Below, one piece after another: positions 55,421-64,000 of a stretch of 64,000 nt of DNA; positions within the stretch are counted from its first letter, which is position 1; each line of letters opens with the position of its first letter. The translations under genes were made by a program, and so were the position numbers. Source of the DNA: Mixophyes australis (taxonomy: Eukaryota > Chordata > Amphibia > Anura > Limnodynastidae); contig JAVHZZ010000008.1 in assembly GCA_036250195.1 (NCBI GenBank), positions 12,611,434 to 12,675,433 on the forward strand, read 5' to 3'. A model generated the notes under the pieces. It did no database searches. It worked only from the letters and a program-made list of their open reading frames with translations, and was not told where the DNA came from.

Positions 55421-56339
55421 ATTCCTTGGACAGGACAATTTCATTTATCCCCATAAATTTTTACAGCTTTGCACACCACTCAGATTATTGTTCCTTCAGA
55501 ATTAATTATAACGACCTGCCATTGTGACAGCTTGTCTGCAGTAGTTTGTTGTTATGTCCTAATGCTTTTCATTTTGCATTTTTCATCCAACATCATTGCA
55601 ATATTTTAACTTTATCCTATCGGAGCATGTTGAGATTATTTCAACGTACAATTTTCTAGTTATATATTTTTGCGGTTTTAATAAGACATATTTATTATTA
55701 TCTCTTTGGAGAGGCCGTGTTTTTCCTCCCGTCCTGTGTTCCTAACAATGAGATCCAACCACGGTCTGTTTAGAAGATATAGTTCATCTTTTGTTTTGAA
55801 TTCAGAGCATGACATTTTCTCAAGAACAAAAGAGCTGATACAGATCAAATCCAGCATGTGTACAACATCTCGGTAATCTAGCTTTTCAGCATTAAAAGTC
55901 TGCTGGGTTACGCTGCGTGTCATTGGACAACATGTATAGCTTTATCTGGCGATGCAGAGAAATGTTCCTCTGGTTTTATCTTGCTGTTCTGCTGTAAATT
56001 TCAATTGAATAAACATTTTTCCTGCTTTTGCCTTTATCAGAATAAAAAGAGAAAGAAAAAAAAAAAAAGAGGGTCGCATTCAAAGAGAAAAAATGAATAT
56101 GAATTTTTAATGACGGTAAACCATTGTGCCTGAAAATATGACACTATTTTTATTTGACTTTTAAACATCCATTTTATTATTAAACATCTTGAGGTTTCTT
56201 GTGTATGGTTTGTCAGTGTTGAACGCCTTGAAAAAATAAATAATGTCAGGAAAATATCTATTTCCTCAACCAGTAAAAATGGTCCTGACGTCTATATAAA
56301 TAGATAATGATGATGATGATGATAGGCCCAGCAGTTTGG
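55421..56339. other. AT-rich spacer, no gene seen
   Basis: Short (GAT)n at 56307-56322 after 'gtctatataaatagataatg' looks like the last bases of a LINE/SINE tail. An A-rich run lies at 56.05 kb. 'aaatccattccttggacagg' near 55.41 kb resembles 54.48 kb ('aaatccagccattggagagg'), which flanks the other side of the L2 relic and may be part of a target or older duplication. Confidence 0.4.
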
Positions 56340-56545
56340 TAGCTACTTACCCAGTTGCTCCGTTGAGGGCAGGGACTGGCTTGAAAATATTAACCTAGGG
56401 GGCAAGACTCAGCAGCCTAGGAACATTTTAAAGGAAACAAAATTGCAGGGAGCCCTGTGACCCATCCCATGGTAGCCCCCTATGGGATCGGCCCAGAGGG
56501 CAGTTGCCCTCCTGCTCCTCAGCTCAGCCAGTTCCTACTTAGGGG
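56340..56545 (+). repeat. Dispersed repeat ('cagcctatt' family), copy 2
   Basis: 'gggcaagactcagcagccta', 'acattttaaaggaaacaaaa', 'ccatggtagccccctatggg' and 'cagctcagccagttccta' match the order at 26.8-26.96 kb. Confidence 0.5.
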
Positions 56546-57982
56546 GGAGGTTCCATTTACCCAAACTCCGCTCTACATTTAAATTACAAGAGTTCTGTTG
56601 TTTAGAAGGAGGAAACAGCTTATACGCATCTCCTCCTACTGTTTGCATAAAAACATCTATAACACAGTCTGCAGTCTAAGACCCATTTTTGTGGGGCTCT
56701 GTTAATGTTTTAATGAACGTTGGCTTCAACAAAATGGCTGCCATGATTGTCCTTACTTTTAGCTCCAGTACATGGTTCTTACTTGTGTTTGGGCTCTAGG
56801 ATTTCTGTGGATGCAGTAAAATTAAGCTACTTGTAAAATTATGCAGTTTATTGGCTGCTGAGAGTGATAGGAAGCACTGGGTGAGTAACCATTTTGATTT
56901 ATTTTTTATTTAATTGGATGCAATTGGGGGTTAGTCTTCATTTTGTAGAGGTGACATTGAAAGGTATTACATTATATTAATTTGGTAAGAGGTTAATATT
57001 AATGTGTTTTTTATTGTACAGCATATCTTATGTTTTTTTTTATTTATCATATCTTATTTCATTTATATACTTTGTAGTGGGAAAAGTACACAAGTTGATT
57101 GGAATGGTTTTACATGAGCTGATTGGATCCCCTTTGCTTCTTATATAAGGACAATGAACAAGTATCATTTTGCCCTTCATTAAGTGGTTTAGGTGCCCAC
57201 CAGACCTTGAAGCCCTTGGCGAATGCCTATGTTCGCCTAGTGGTGATGTCAGCAATGATTGGATGAGCAGCGATAGCTGTCCAATCAGTTGCTTTGACAG
57301 CTCTTCACAGAAGCATATTCATTTTCAAACGTCTACAGACTTTTACGATTGGTGAAGAAACTATAATAAAGGAATATATTTTGCACTTAAGTACACACAT
57401 CAAGAAAATTCTTCCTAGTTTACTTGACTACGAAGCTGACATAGAAATCCCTCCAAATAACAGGACTGCACATGTTCACCACCAGAAAATTCACTAGGGA
57501 ATATTGTCTTCTGGTTAAAGTCTGTTCCTGCATCTCTTGTGTACTTCCCCACAGAGATCAATTAACTCTGTTTCGAATGACACCTAAGCTGCATTTAACA
57601 AGCTCTATCTACTGATGCTGGATGCATGTGCATTCAGCCTCTAAACAGCTCTCTGACCTATCTTACATTAGCCCTGCTTACATATGTCCCAGTTATCTCC
57701 CCTTTTGATCTTTTAAATATCAGGCTTACATAGCTACTGTTTTAATTATGTAATTCTTAGCAAACGTTCATCTGTAAATATATTTTAAAAAGTACTCAAA
57801 ATGGACATTCATAAACACACATAAAGATTGCAGTAATTCACCAATTGTCTTGCCAAAAATAAATATTGTCCACTTATGAGCCAAATTAATTAGCCAAATT
57901 TAAATTTTGTACATTGACTCCATCTCATTGAGAAAAAGCTCTTAAAAACAAATACCAAAGGTTAGTACATGCACAAAATACA
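56546..57982. other. Spacer, no gene seen
   Basis: ORFs of 60-70 codons at 57.04-57.50 kb overlap on both strands and show no domain. 'ggcgaatgcctatgttcgcc' at 57.22 kb is a short palindrome-like site. Confidence 0.4.
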
Positions 57983-59260
57983 ATGTAATAATAATAATAA
58001 TTCAAAAATATATATTTTATTTATAGAATAAAAATACATCATACAAAAGAAGCATAAAAGATTGACGTAATACAGAAAAGAGAACTAAATATTGGGCGTT
58101 ATGAAAGTAAAGGTGTCTTGTGTAAACAGGTAAGCCTTGAGTTTATTTCTTTGAAGATTTCTAGAGTGTGAGGCAGCAAGTTCCAAAGAGTAGGATCCGC
58201 AAATCTTAAAATGCGGATACCCTATGAATTTTGGAAGATTATAGTGGGAGTATAGGCAATCAGAAGCTGCTTCAAGTACTCAGGATGCTGATTGTGTGCG
58301 GCTTTGAATGTCAATAATCCAATCTTGAAACAAATTTATCATCTTGCAGACAGACAGTGAAGGTAATGGAGAACAGGTGTTATGGGGCAGGAACGGGGCT
58401 TGTTAATTACTAGGCTGACTGTTAAATTTTGTATGAGCTGCAAGCAGTACAATTCACACAAATGCACAAATGCATGTATGAGCGTAGGGGCATCATTTGC
58501 GGAAATCAAATGCTTAAATCTAGCTATGTTCCTCAAAGGAAAGAATGAAGATTTGATCATGGCTAACATCCGATGTCTAAATGTCAAGCCACAATCAAGG
58601 ACAACACAAAGATTCTGAACATGATCATCGATCGGTAACACCAAACCCCCAAGCTTCATCACAGTTGGTTCAGTTAACTGCAGACTTGTCATTTGACGGT
58701 GAGCTTCCATCAAAAGAACCAGGATTCAGGACTCAGCCTCAGCCAACTGGAACTTATCCACCCTGGGAGCTCTCTTGGACAGCCAATGAGGTTTGATATT
58801 GGGTTCTTAGTACCTGGAGCAAAGGACAGTTACAGTTGAGTATCATCTGCCTAGTAGTGATAATTCAGGCAATGGCATCTGATTAGTTCACCCAATGGTA
58901 GCATGTATACTGAACATACCATGGGGATAGAACCTTGAGGAATGCTGCATGACAGGTGCAGTCGTGCAGATGAGTATACTCCTAGAGAAATGTCTGTGAT
59001 TTGCCAGCTAGAAACAATTTGATCCAACTAAGGACAGTCCAATAAAATTCTTCAGGCATTTAGTTAGATTCCCATGATATCAAATGCTGCAGAGAGGTCA
59101 AGATTCTCCCCTGTCTCATTAATCAGGTGCACCAGGTGATTCTCAACCTACTTAAAGGTGAGGGCACTGGCACGGGCCACACCACTTGAGTGTAAGACAA
59201 TTGCAATGGTATTTGATGATCCTCACCACAGTACCATGGCTGAATCAGCACTCGCATAGT
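57983..59260 (-). pseudogene. Antisense LINE relic (L2/CR1-like RT)
   Basis: The minus-strand ORF 58713-58339 reads like an RT thumb region: 'VQNLCVVLDCGLTFRHRM', 'SSFFPLRNIARFKHLI' and 'DAPTLIHAFV' match the conserved 'LGV.LDS.LSF', 'FF.LRNIA' and 'A..LIHAFV' blocks of L2/CR1 elements. Upstream (about 59080-59060) the complement gives 'LSAAFDIMG', RT motif A. The 3' end has (ATT)n-type sequence near 57985-58003. Several stops and frameshifts; a different subfamily from the relics at 50, 54 and 61 kb. Confidence 0.75.
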
Positions 59261-60440
59261 TGCGCCAAAGTCAAGGGTTGGTGCTGGATTAAATTAAGAA
59301 TATTGCCAGGTGTATATTAATGTCTTCTTGAGAGACATTGTGATGACTGTTTCCGCCCCTTTCAGGGAAACTCAGAATTACAGTCCTCCATTACCTACGG
59401 TTACCAACATGAACTCGGTTCCTCCGTCAGAAGAGAAGCTGGTGCAGGTATTTGACAGCTAATTACCACTCAATGAATGAATGAATGACGCCAAAGGCGA
59501 AACCAAAGTTTGTCAGGGCAGAGATTTCCTTGTATAGGAAACCCTGAACATTTCAGGAAATGCCTCAACCCAAGTGTTACAGCTAACGGTCTTATCATAA
59601 ACCTGGAGAACAAGAAGGAGAGGTCTTCACCTATAGCAGTCGCATTTCCCATAGAGCTCATTATGCTCACAGGTACTCGGATGCCCCCAGGTCTTAAACT
59701 CAGAGTAGTACAGGTTTATGAATGTACCGTAGTGCAGATTAGCAGGGAATAGAATCAAGCGTGGTCAGGAAACAGGCTGAAGTCTTAGGTCCAAAGCAGG
59801 TACCGTGGTAACAAATAGGTAAGATGTCAGGGCTGGCAGCAAATGAGGAGAGTCCAGAAACGAAGCAAAGGTCAGGGCAACAGGCAAAAAATCAAAGTCC
59901 AATAAACAAGGCCAAGGGTCATACATGAGAAATCCAAACAGCAAACAGGTTCAAGGCACAGGAGCAGGTTAGCAACAGCAACAGAGAACTATAACCAGCA
60001 GGGAGGTTAAGCCTTCCCTGCCTTAAATAGTTAGCAGGGCCAATCACATAAGAGGAACACAGGCTTGGCAATCACTCTCAACAAGCTGCTAATTAACCCT
60101 GTAGGGCCTGGAGGTATAAGGACACATTTACTCAACAGGCTCCTCCTATCCCATAATAGAATACAATAAAAAACTTAAATGGGGAACAGAGCCCAAGAGC
60201 ACCCTAAGTTCTAAATATATATTACTTATTTGCACGAGCGCCCGGCTGTAGATCATGCCGGAGCGCAGCGCTATCTGCAGGGAGCGTCTCGACCATTGTC
60301 CTGGCAATGGTCGGGACGGAAGGGGAAATGATAATCCCAGTCATCATGGTGACGGCCGGGATGCTGCTGGCGCTGAGGCAGAGAGCCTCGGCTGATGAGT
60401 ACAGAGCCACGGCTCGTGACACCAAGCACCAGGGAGAATC
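59261..60440. other. Unassigned, partly repeat-like
   Basis: 59.75-60.1 kb is purine-rich with 'ggtcagggcaacaggcaaaa' and 'caaacaggttcaaggcacag', in the style of 49.8-50.1 kb, and may be a second copy of that family. 60.23-60.42 kb is GC-rich with several CpGs. No gene recognised. Confidence 0.3.
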
Positions 60441-60800
60441 ATTACATGGTTTCCATGGAATCTACTTAAGTGAAAATAAACAATATAAGTAAATTCCCAG
60501 CAGACTACAGCTATTCTGGTAGATCTGGTCCAACGGGAAGTCTCTGCCCCCATCCTCCACCACCCATATCTTTGAAAAAGTCCTATCACGAGGACGAAAC
60601 ATGTCTGATACAGATCCTGACTTACAAGAACATCTCCTATCTCCATTTAAAGTATATGTAAGTCCATTGCAAGGAGAAACATCTATGAATGCTGCAGACC
60701 TCAACAATGCATTCTAAGATGAACATAGTGTACATATGTGAGTGATTACTGGAGAGCGCTGACTGTACCTGTTTAAACAGATCCTAATTATACAAGTAAC
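60441..60800 (+). mobile_element. Probable PLE terminal-repeat relic with hammerhead
   Basis: The hammerhead-like core at 60567-60611 is the only diagnostic feature. 'tcgctctttaatattgctat' near 60.83 kb recalls 'cagcgctctttatgc' downstream of the 6.1-kb motif. No PLE ORF is present, so this would be a solo relic. Confidence 0.4.
60567..60611 (+). ncRNA. Hammerhead-like relic with intact stem II
   Basis: Stem II is exact: GTCC (60580-60583), 8-base loop TATCACGA, GGAC (60592-60595). GAAA (60596-60599), minimal stem III ACATGT and C (60605) follow. Helix I: TATC (60567-60570) with GATA (60607-60610). The CTGANGA box is decayed to a TTTGAAAAA stretch (60571-60579). Inactive in this copy. Confidence 0.5.
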
Positions 60801-61439
60801 TTACTTGTTGCAAAGTAACGCCTTTCAAGTGCATCGCTCTTTAATATTGCTATTTCTGATTCTAACAACCTTTGTAGCAATTTCAGCTATAATGTATAAT
60901 TAACATCTGAGGATTTCACTGTTACTTGTCAGAATGTGCTTTAATATTAGCCATATTTTTCCCGCCGGTACAAATACCCTTACAGAGAGACTGCTAAGTG
61001 GGTTTCTGGCAATTATCTGTTAGAGCTATGTTTGGATTGCCATGCTATTCTGCGACAAGTAGTTCCACAACGTTAATTAGCCCTGATGTTATATTTTTAA
61101 GCTTTTTTTGATTTTAACGAGAAAACAAAATATCTGGTATTAAGAGGAAGGATGCTTCCTAGTTGACATTAATTGGAGATTTCATGTCTGTTTCATTATG
61201 TGTATTTTAAAGAAAGTTGTTATACCCTTTTAACTAATTCCACATGTGTCTGTATTCCGCTCTTTGAATTGAAGTGATTGGTTTGACAGAACTGAATCAC
61301 TGAAATCTCCATTGTGCTTGTAGAACTGTCTCTAGGGGAGTTTCCAGATTTATAGTGCAGTTGCTGCTGCCCTCGAATCACCGCTTTCGAGAATTCTCCA
61401 GTTTTACTCAGTATCAGCTGATTATTTTGATTATTGCAG
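60801..61439. other. Spacer, no gene seen
   Basis: AT-rich unassigned sequence. Confidence 0.4.
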
Positions 61440-62240
61440 TTCTGGACAGTGGAGAAAACAGAACATTCCTAAAACAGGGACATGCAAGGTAGACAGAAAA
61501 AAAATCAGACATAAAAACAAAGGATAGAGAGGACCCTGTCCATGAAAGCTTACAATCTAGTGGCAAAAGAGCAATACAAGAGAAACATGAATGACTCAGA
61601 GTGGAGATTGGGACAACAGTGTGGGTGGTGTACCAGTGTGAACAGGATAGGTGGAAGTACGGTAGGCGCTTTTAAAGAACTGGGTTTTCAGAGAGTTTTT
61701 AAATATTTGAAGGCTTTTGGACAGTTGGAGGCATGGTAGCAAGATCCATGAGTGAGTAGTGGCACAGGAGAAGTCTTGTAGGTGGAAGCGAGAGGTGGTT
61801 ATCAGAGAGGCGGTATGACATAGGTCAAAAGCAGAACTATGAGGGCGTGAGGGAGAGTATTTTAAGATTAAGTTTGGGATGTAGGAAGAGGTGATGTTTT
61901 GAGGACTTGAGAAGAGGGTGAATAATTTAAATTGGATCCTGGAGGATATAGGGAGCCAATGTAGGGAATTGCAGGGTCGTATAGTAGGTAAGGATTGGCA
62001 GGAGAGGAAGATCAGTCTTGTTGTGGCATTTGGAAAGGACTGAAGTGAGAGGAATTCTAGACAGGAGAAGGTTACAGTAGTCAAGGCTGGAAATGGTGAG
62101 AGAATGGATAAGAGTTTTGGTTTCATCTTGGGCAAGAAAAGGCCCGTTCTAGAAATATTTTGAAGGTGGAGGTAATAGAATGATGAAAGGAACTTAATGT
62201 GAGGAACAAAGCAAAGGATGATACCAAGGCTTGGGAGCCT
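61440..62240 (-). pseudogene. Antisense L2 LINE relic
   Basis: The 179-codon minus ORF (62135-61596) includes 'RPCNSLHWLPISSRIQFKLF', 'IPNLILKYSPSRPHSSAFDL' and 'SLQIFKNSLKTQFFKSAY', the conserved end of L2 ORF2. Upstream, 62240-62150 gives 'LGIILCF'-like sequence of the LGV.LDS block. The 3' UTR continues to about 61440. The catalytic RT core is absent. Confidence 0.8.
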
Positions 62241-63535
62241 GAGGGCAATGTGGTGTTGTTGAAGTTTTCAATGAATATATAACATGACCAAAATGGAAGA
62301 TAGCTCCTCCAATTTGTACACAGAGGGCAGTTGCTACAAAAGTTATTATCATTGTGAGCAGGCCAGGATTACACACTTTTTTTTACACTCATGTTTAAAT
62401 GAAATGCATACAATCTTCAGAGCTGTTTCCATAGCCATTATAGCCATTTATTCTGGGATGAGATTGATTGAGATCGGATGCTAGTAAATCTGCCTATTAA
62501 TGTACTAACTGTGATCTACTGCAGCAATTTACTAGTAAAATGATATTATTAGCTGCATAAATATTTTGCAAATGAATTACAGGCTTCATTCTTTCATAAT
62601 TACATGCTATGTGTTAGTGATGAAAATCTTTTTGAAAAGCAATATTCTTTGGAAGGATTTGTTTTTATCAAAACATGTTTCCCAACAAAGGACAATATCA
62701 TTTACAATACTTTTAGTGTCTATGAATTCCTAATATTTTCACAGCGCTTTTTAGGAGATGAGTGTGTTAAATTTTTAAGAGGCGGTGGCCTAGCCACTAA
62801 ATTCTAGGTTCACTATTTGTGTTCGAGGTTTGCTGTTCAAGTTAAAATTAGTGTTTTCAAATATTTGTATTTAAAAAACTATTTAAATATTTTTTCAATA
62901 ATATATTTTAAAAATTCTATTTAAGTCAAACAGCAAAAATATTATGTTCCAAGTTTATGATGAAAAGCTAATAAAACCTATCAATTTAAGCTTGAAGCTG
63001 CTCTACCATGTGCGAATCGACATCAACAGGTTCGGAAATAGTTGAACCAGTTTGAACATTGTCACCCCATTCGGTTTAGTTTGATTTATTTTAATCAAAA
63101 ATTTGATAAATTTCAGCAAATAACTGAATCGAAAAACAATATGCAGCTGCTAGGAGCATCTCTAGGTAGGGCATGGGTAAAAGTGACAGTTTAGTAGCAT
63201 AATGTGAGTAGAAGACTGGAGACAAGCCAGATGGCATAGACCTAAAGTTATATAGTGGAAGGGACAGGGTCTCCAAACAGCACAGAGCCTGCTATCAACC
63301 TAATGCAGAAAGACTTTGATGTCAAACTTACCCCTAGGGGAAACAAATTTCATACATAGAACTTTTTTCATACACACTTGAGCGGGGATTTTGTCAGCCA
63401 ATCTATCTAATTTAGCCAAAACTTACCCCAAATCATCATATATTTTTGTCTAGAAAATAATGAAATTTGTTAATATTTTAATCGTTCTCAGCAGACAATG
63501 CAGTTAGCTGGTGACTACACTAGTAAGCCGGGGCA
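62241..63535. other. AT-rich spacer, no gene seen
   Basis: Short ORFs only. Between 62.85 and 63.15 kb the sequence is very AT-rich. No repeat family recognised. Confidence 0.4.
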
Positions 63536-63722
63536 GTCAGGGCTGGGGGACAGGGTTGAGGGGGGTAGCCCATAGTGGGCTACCTTGAGCTGGGTCACCG
63601 GGCCACCTTCATTTTTTTTCCTTTAAAATGTTCATAATAGGCTGCTGAGTCGAATCATTACTCCTGGGCTAAAAGTTGCCAGCCCTCCCCTGCTCATCAG
63701 GCTCCCTATCTATCAAGCTTCC
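63536..63722 (-). repeat. Dispersed repeat ('cagcctatt' family), copy 3, inverted
   Basis: 'ggtagcccatagtgggctac', 'ttcctttaaaatgttcataa', 'taggctgctgagtcga' and 'gctaaaagttgccagccctc' are complements of landmarks at 26.69-26.96 kb, in reverse order. Confidence 0.6.
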
Positions 63723-63870
63723 CTGCCAGTGATAGCTATCGATGTGTATCACCAGCTTAAGTTTCATTGGGTCTCTCTGGTGAAATCTTAGGCAAGCCTA
63801 TTTAATAGGGACAGCAGCAGAACCACCGCTGTCTGCCTTTCACTATCGCCATCTCAGGGTAAGTGGCGCA

Positions 63871-63909
63871 CGCAGGGGGGTTTCTGAGTCTCTAGAAACC
63901 CCCCCTGCG
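63871..63909. repeat. Near-perfect 15-bp hairpin
   Basis: CGCAGGGGGGTTTCT at 63871-63885 and its complement at 63894-63909 (one extra C), with an 8-base loop. GC-rich compared with the preceding 1 kb. Confidence 0.6.
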
Positions 63910-63966
63910 CTAACTAAGTGGCCACTGTCCTATACAGCAGCCGCGGCGCTGTCAAAGAAGCGTCCA

Positions 63967-63997
63967 CGGCGGTGCTGTATCGTATACAGCACCGCCG
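63967..63997. repeat. Perfect 14-bp GC-rich hairpin at the window end
   Basis: CGGCGGTGCTGTAT (63967-63980), loop CGT, exact complement (63984-63997). Together with the hairpin 60 bases upstream it may be the end of an element cut by the window edge. Confidence 0.65.
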
Positions 63998-64000
63998 CAG

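Overview
The window looks like non-coding nuclear DNA of a vertebrate, most likely a frog. The evidence is indirect: seven copies of one tRNA-derived SINE, several L2-type LINE remnants, a Penelope-like retroelement (PLE) of the kind with a GIY-YIG endonuclease, many short inverted-repeat DNA transposons, long minisatellites, and AT-rich spacer with decayed CpGs. I found no convincing host protein-coding exon and no functional RNA gene. Nearly all short ORFs in the window are chance frames, often inside repeats.

Layout. 1-10 kb: an L2/CR1 3' tail, a 327-bp tandem duplication, two SINEs in opposite orientations, an antisense L2 tail, and two sequences at 5.7-6.1 kb resembling the hammerhead ribozymes of PLEs. 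9.5-16.1 kb: a composite repeat, then three minisatellites (16-bp, 43-bp and 31-bp units). The 43-bp array is about 2.3 kb long and every unit carries a CAYGTG box. 16.7-29.6 kb: overlapping hairpins, MITEs with long terminal inverted repeats (TIRs), three SINEs, two further composite-repeat copies, a 290-bp dispersed duplication, nested hAT-like elements and a TA-rich composite repeat. 30-44 kb: mostly unassigned spacer with several non-autonomous hAT-like elements (three with 8-bp target duplications), a SINE inside a ribozyme-bearing relic, and a degenerate array.

44.3-49.4 kb holds the most coding-like DNA. An L2 reverse-transcriptase fragment is followed by a nearly full-length PLE pseudogene (reverse transcriptase plus GIY-YIG endonuclease). 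Its reading frame is broken at a 16-base G run and again near 45.68 kb. The end of the ORF and its 3' flank are duplicated in tandem (about 285 bp), and each copy holds a decayed 5S-rRNA-like promoter region with the A-box to C-box distance kept at exactly 32 bases. A SINE lies in the 3' flank, followed by a hammerhead-like motif that has lost stem II.

49.5-64 kb: a 66-bp tandem array, a sense L2 relic, three antisense LINE relics, a hAT-like MITE, another hammerhead-like relic near 60.6 kb, and GC-rich hairpins at the window end.

Relations between parts: the SINE 3' tails resemble the L2 3' end in the same window, which fits L2-driven SINE mobilisation. Several insertions are nested and give a relative order: MITE before SINE at 26 kb, PLE before SINE at 47.7 kb, outer hAT before inner element at 27.4 kb. 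Family assignments come from motif recognition alone, with no database search.
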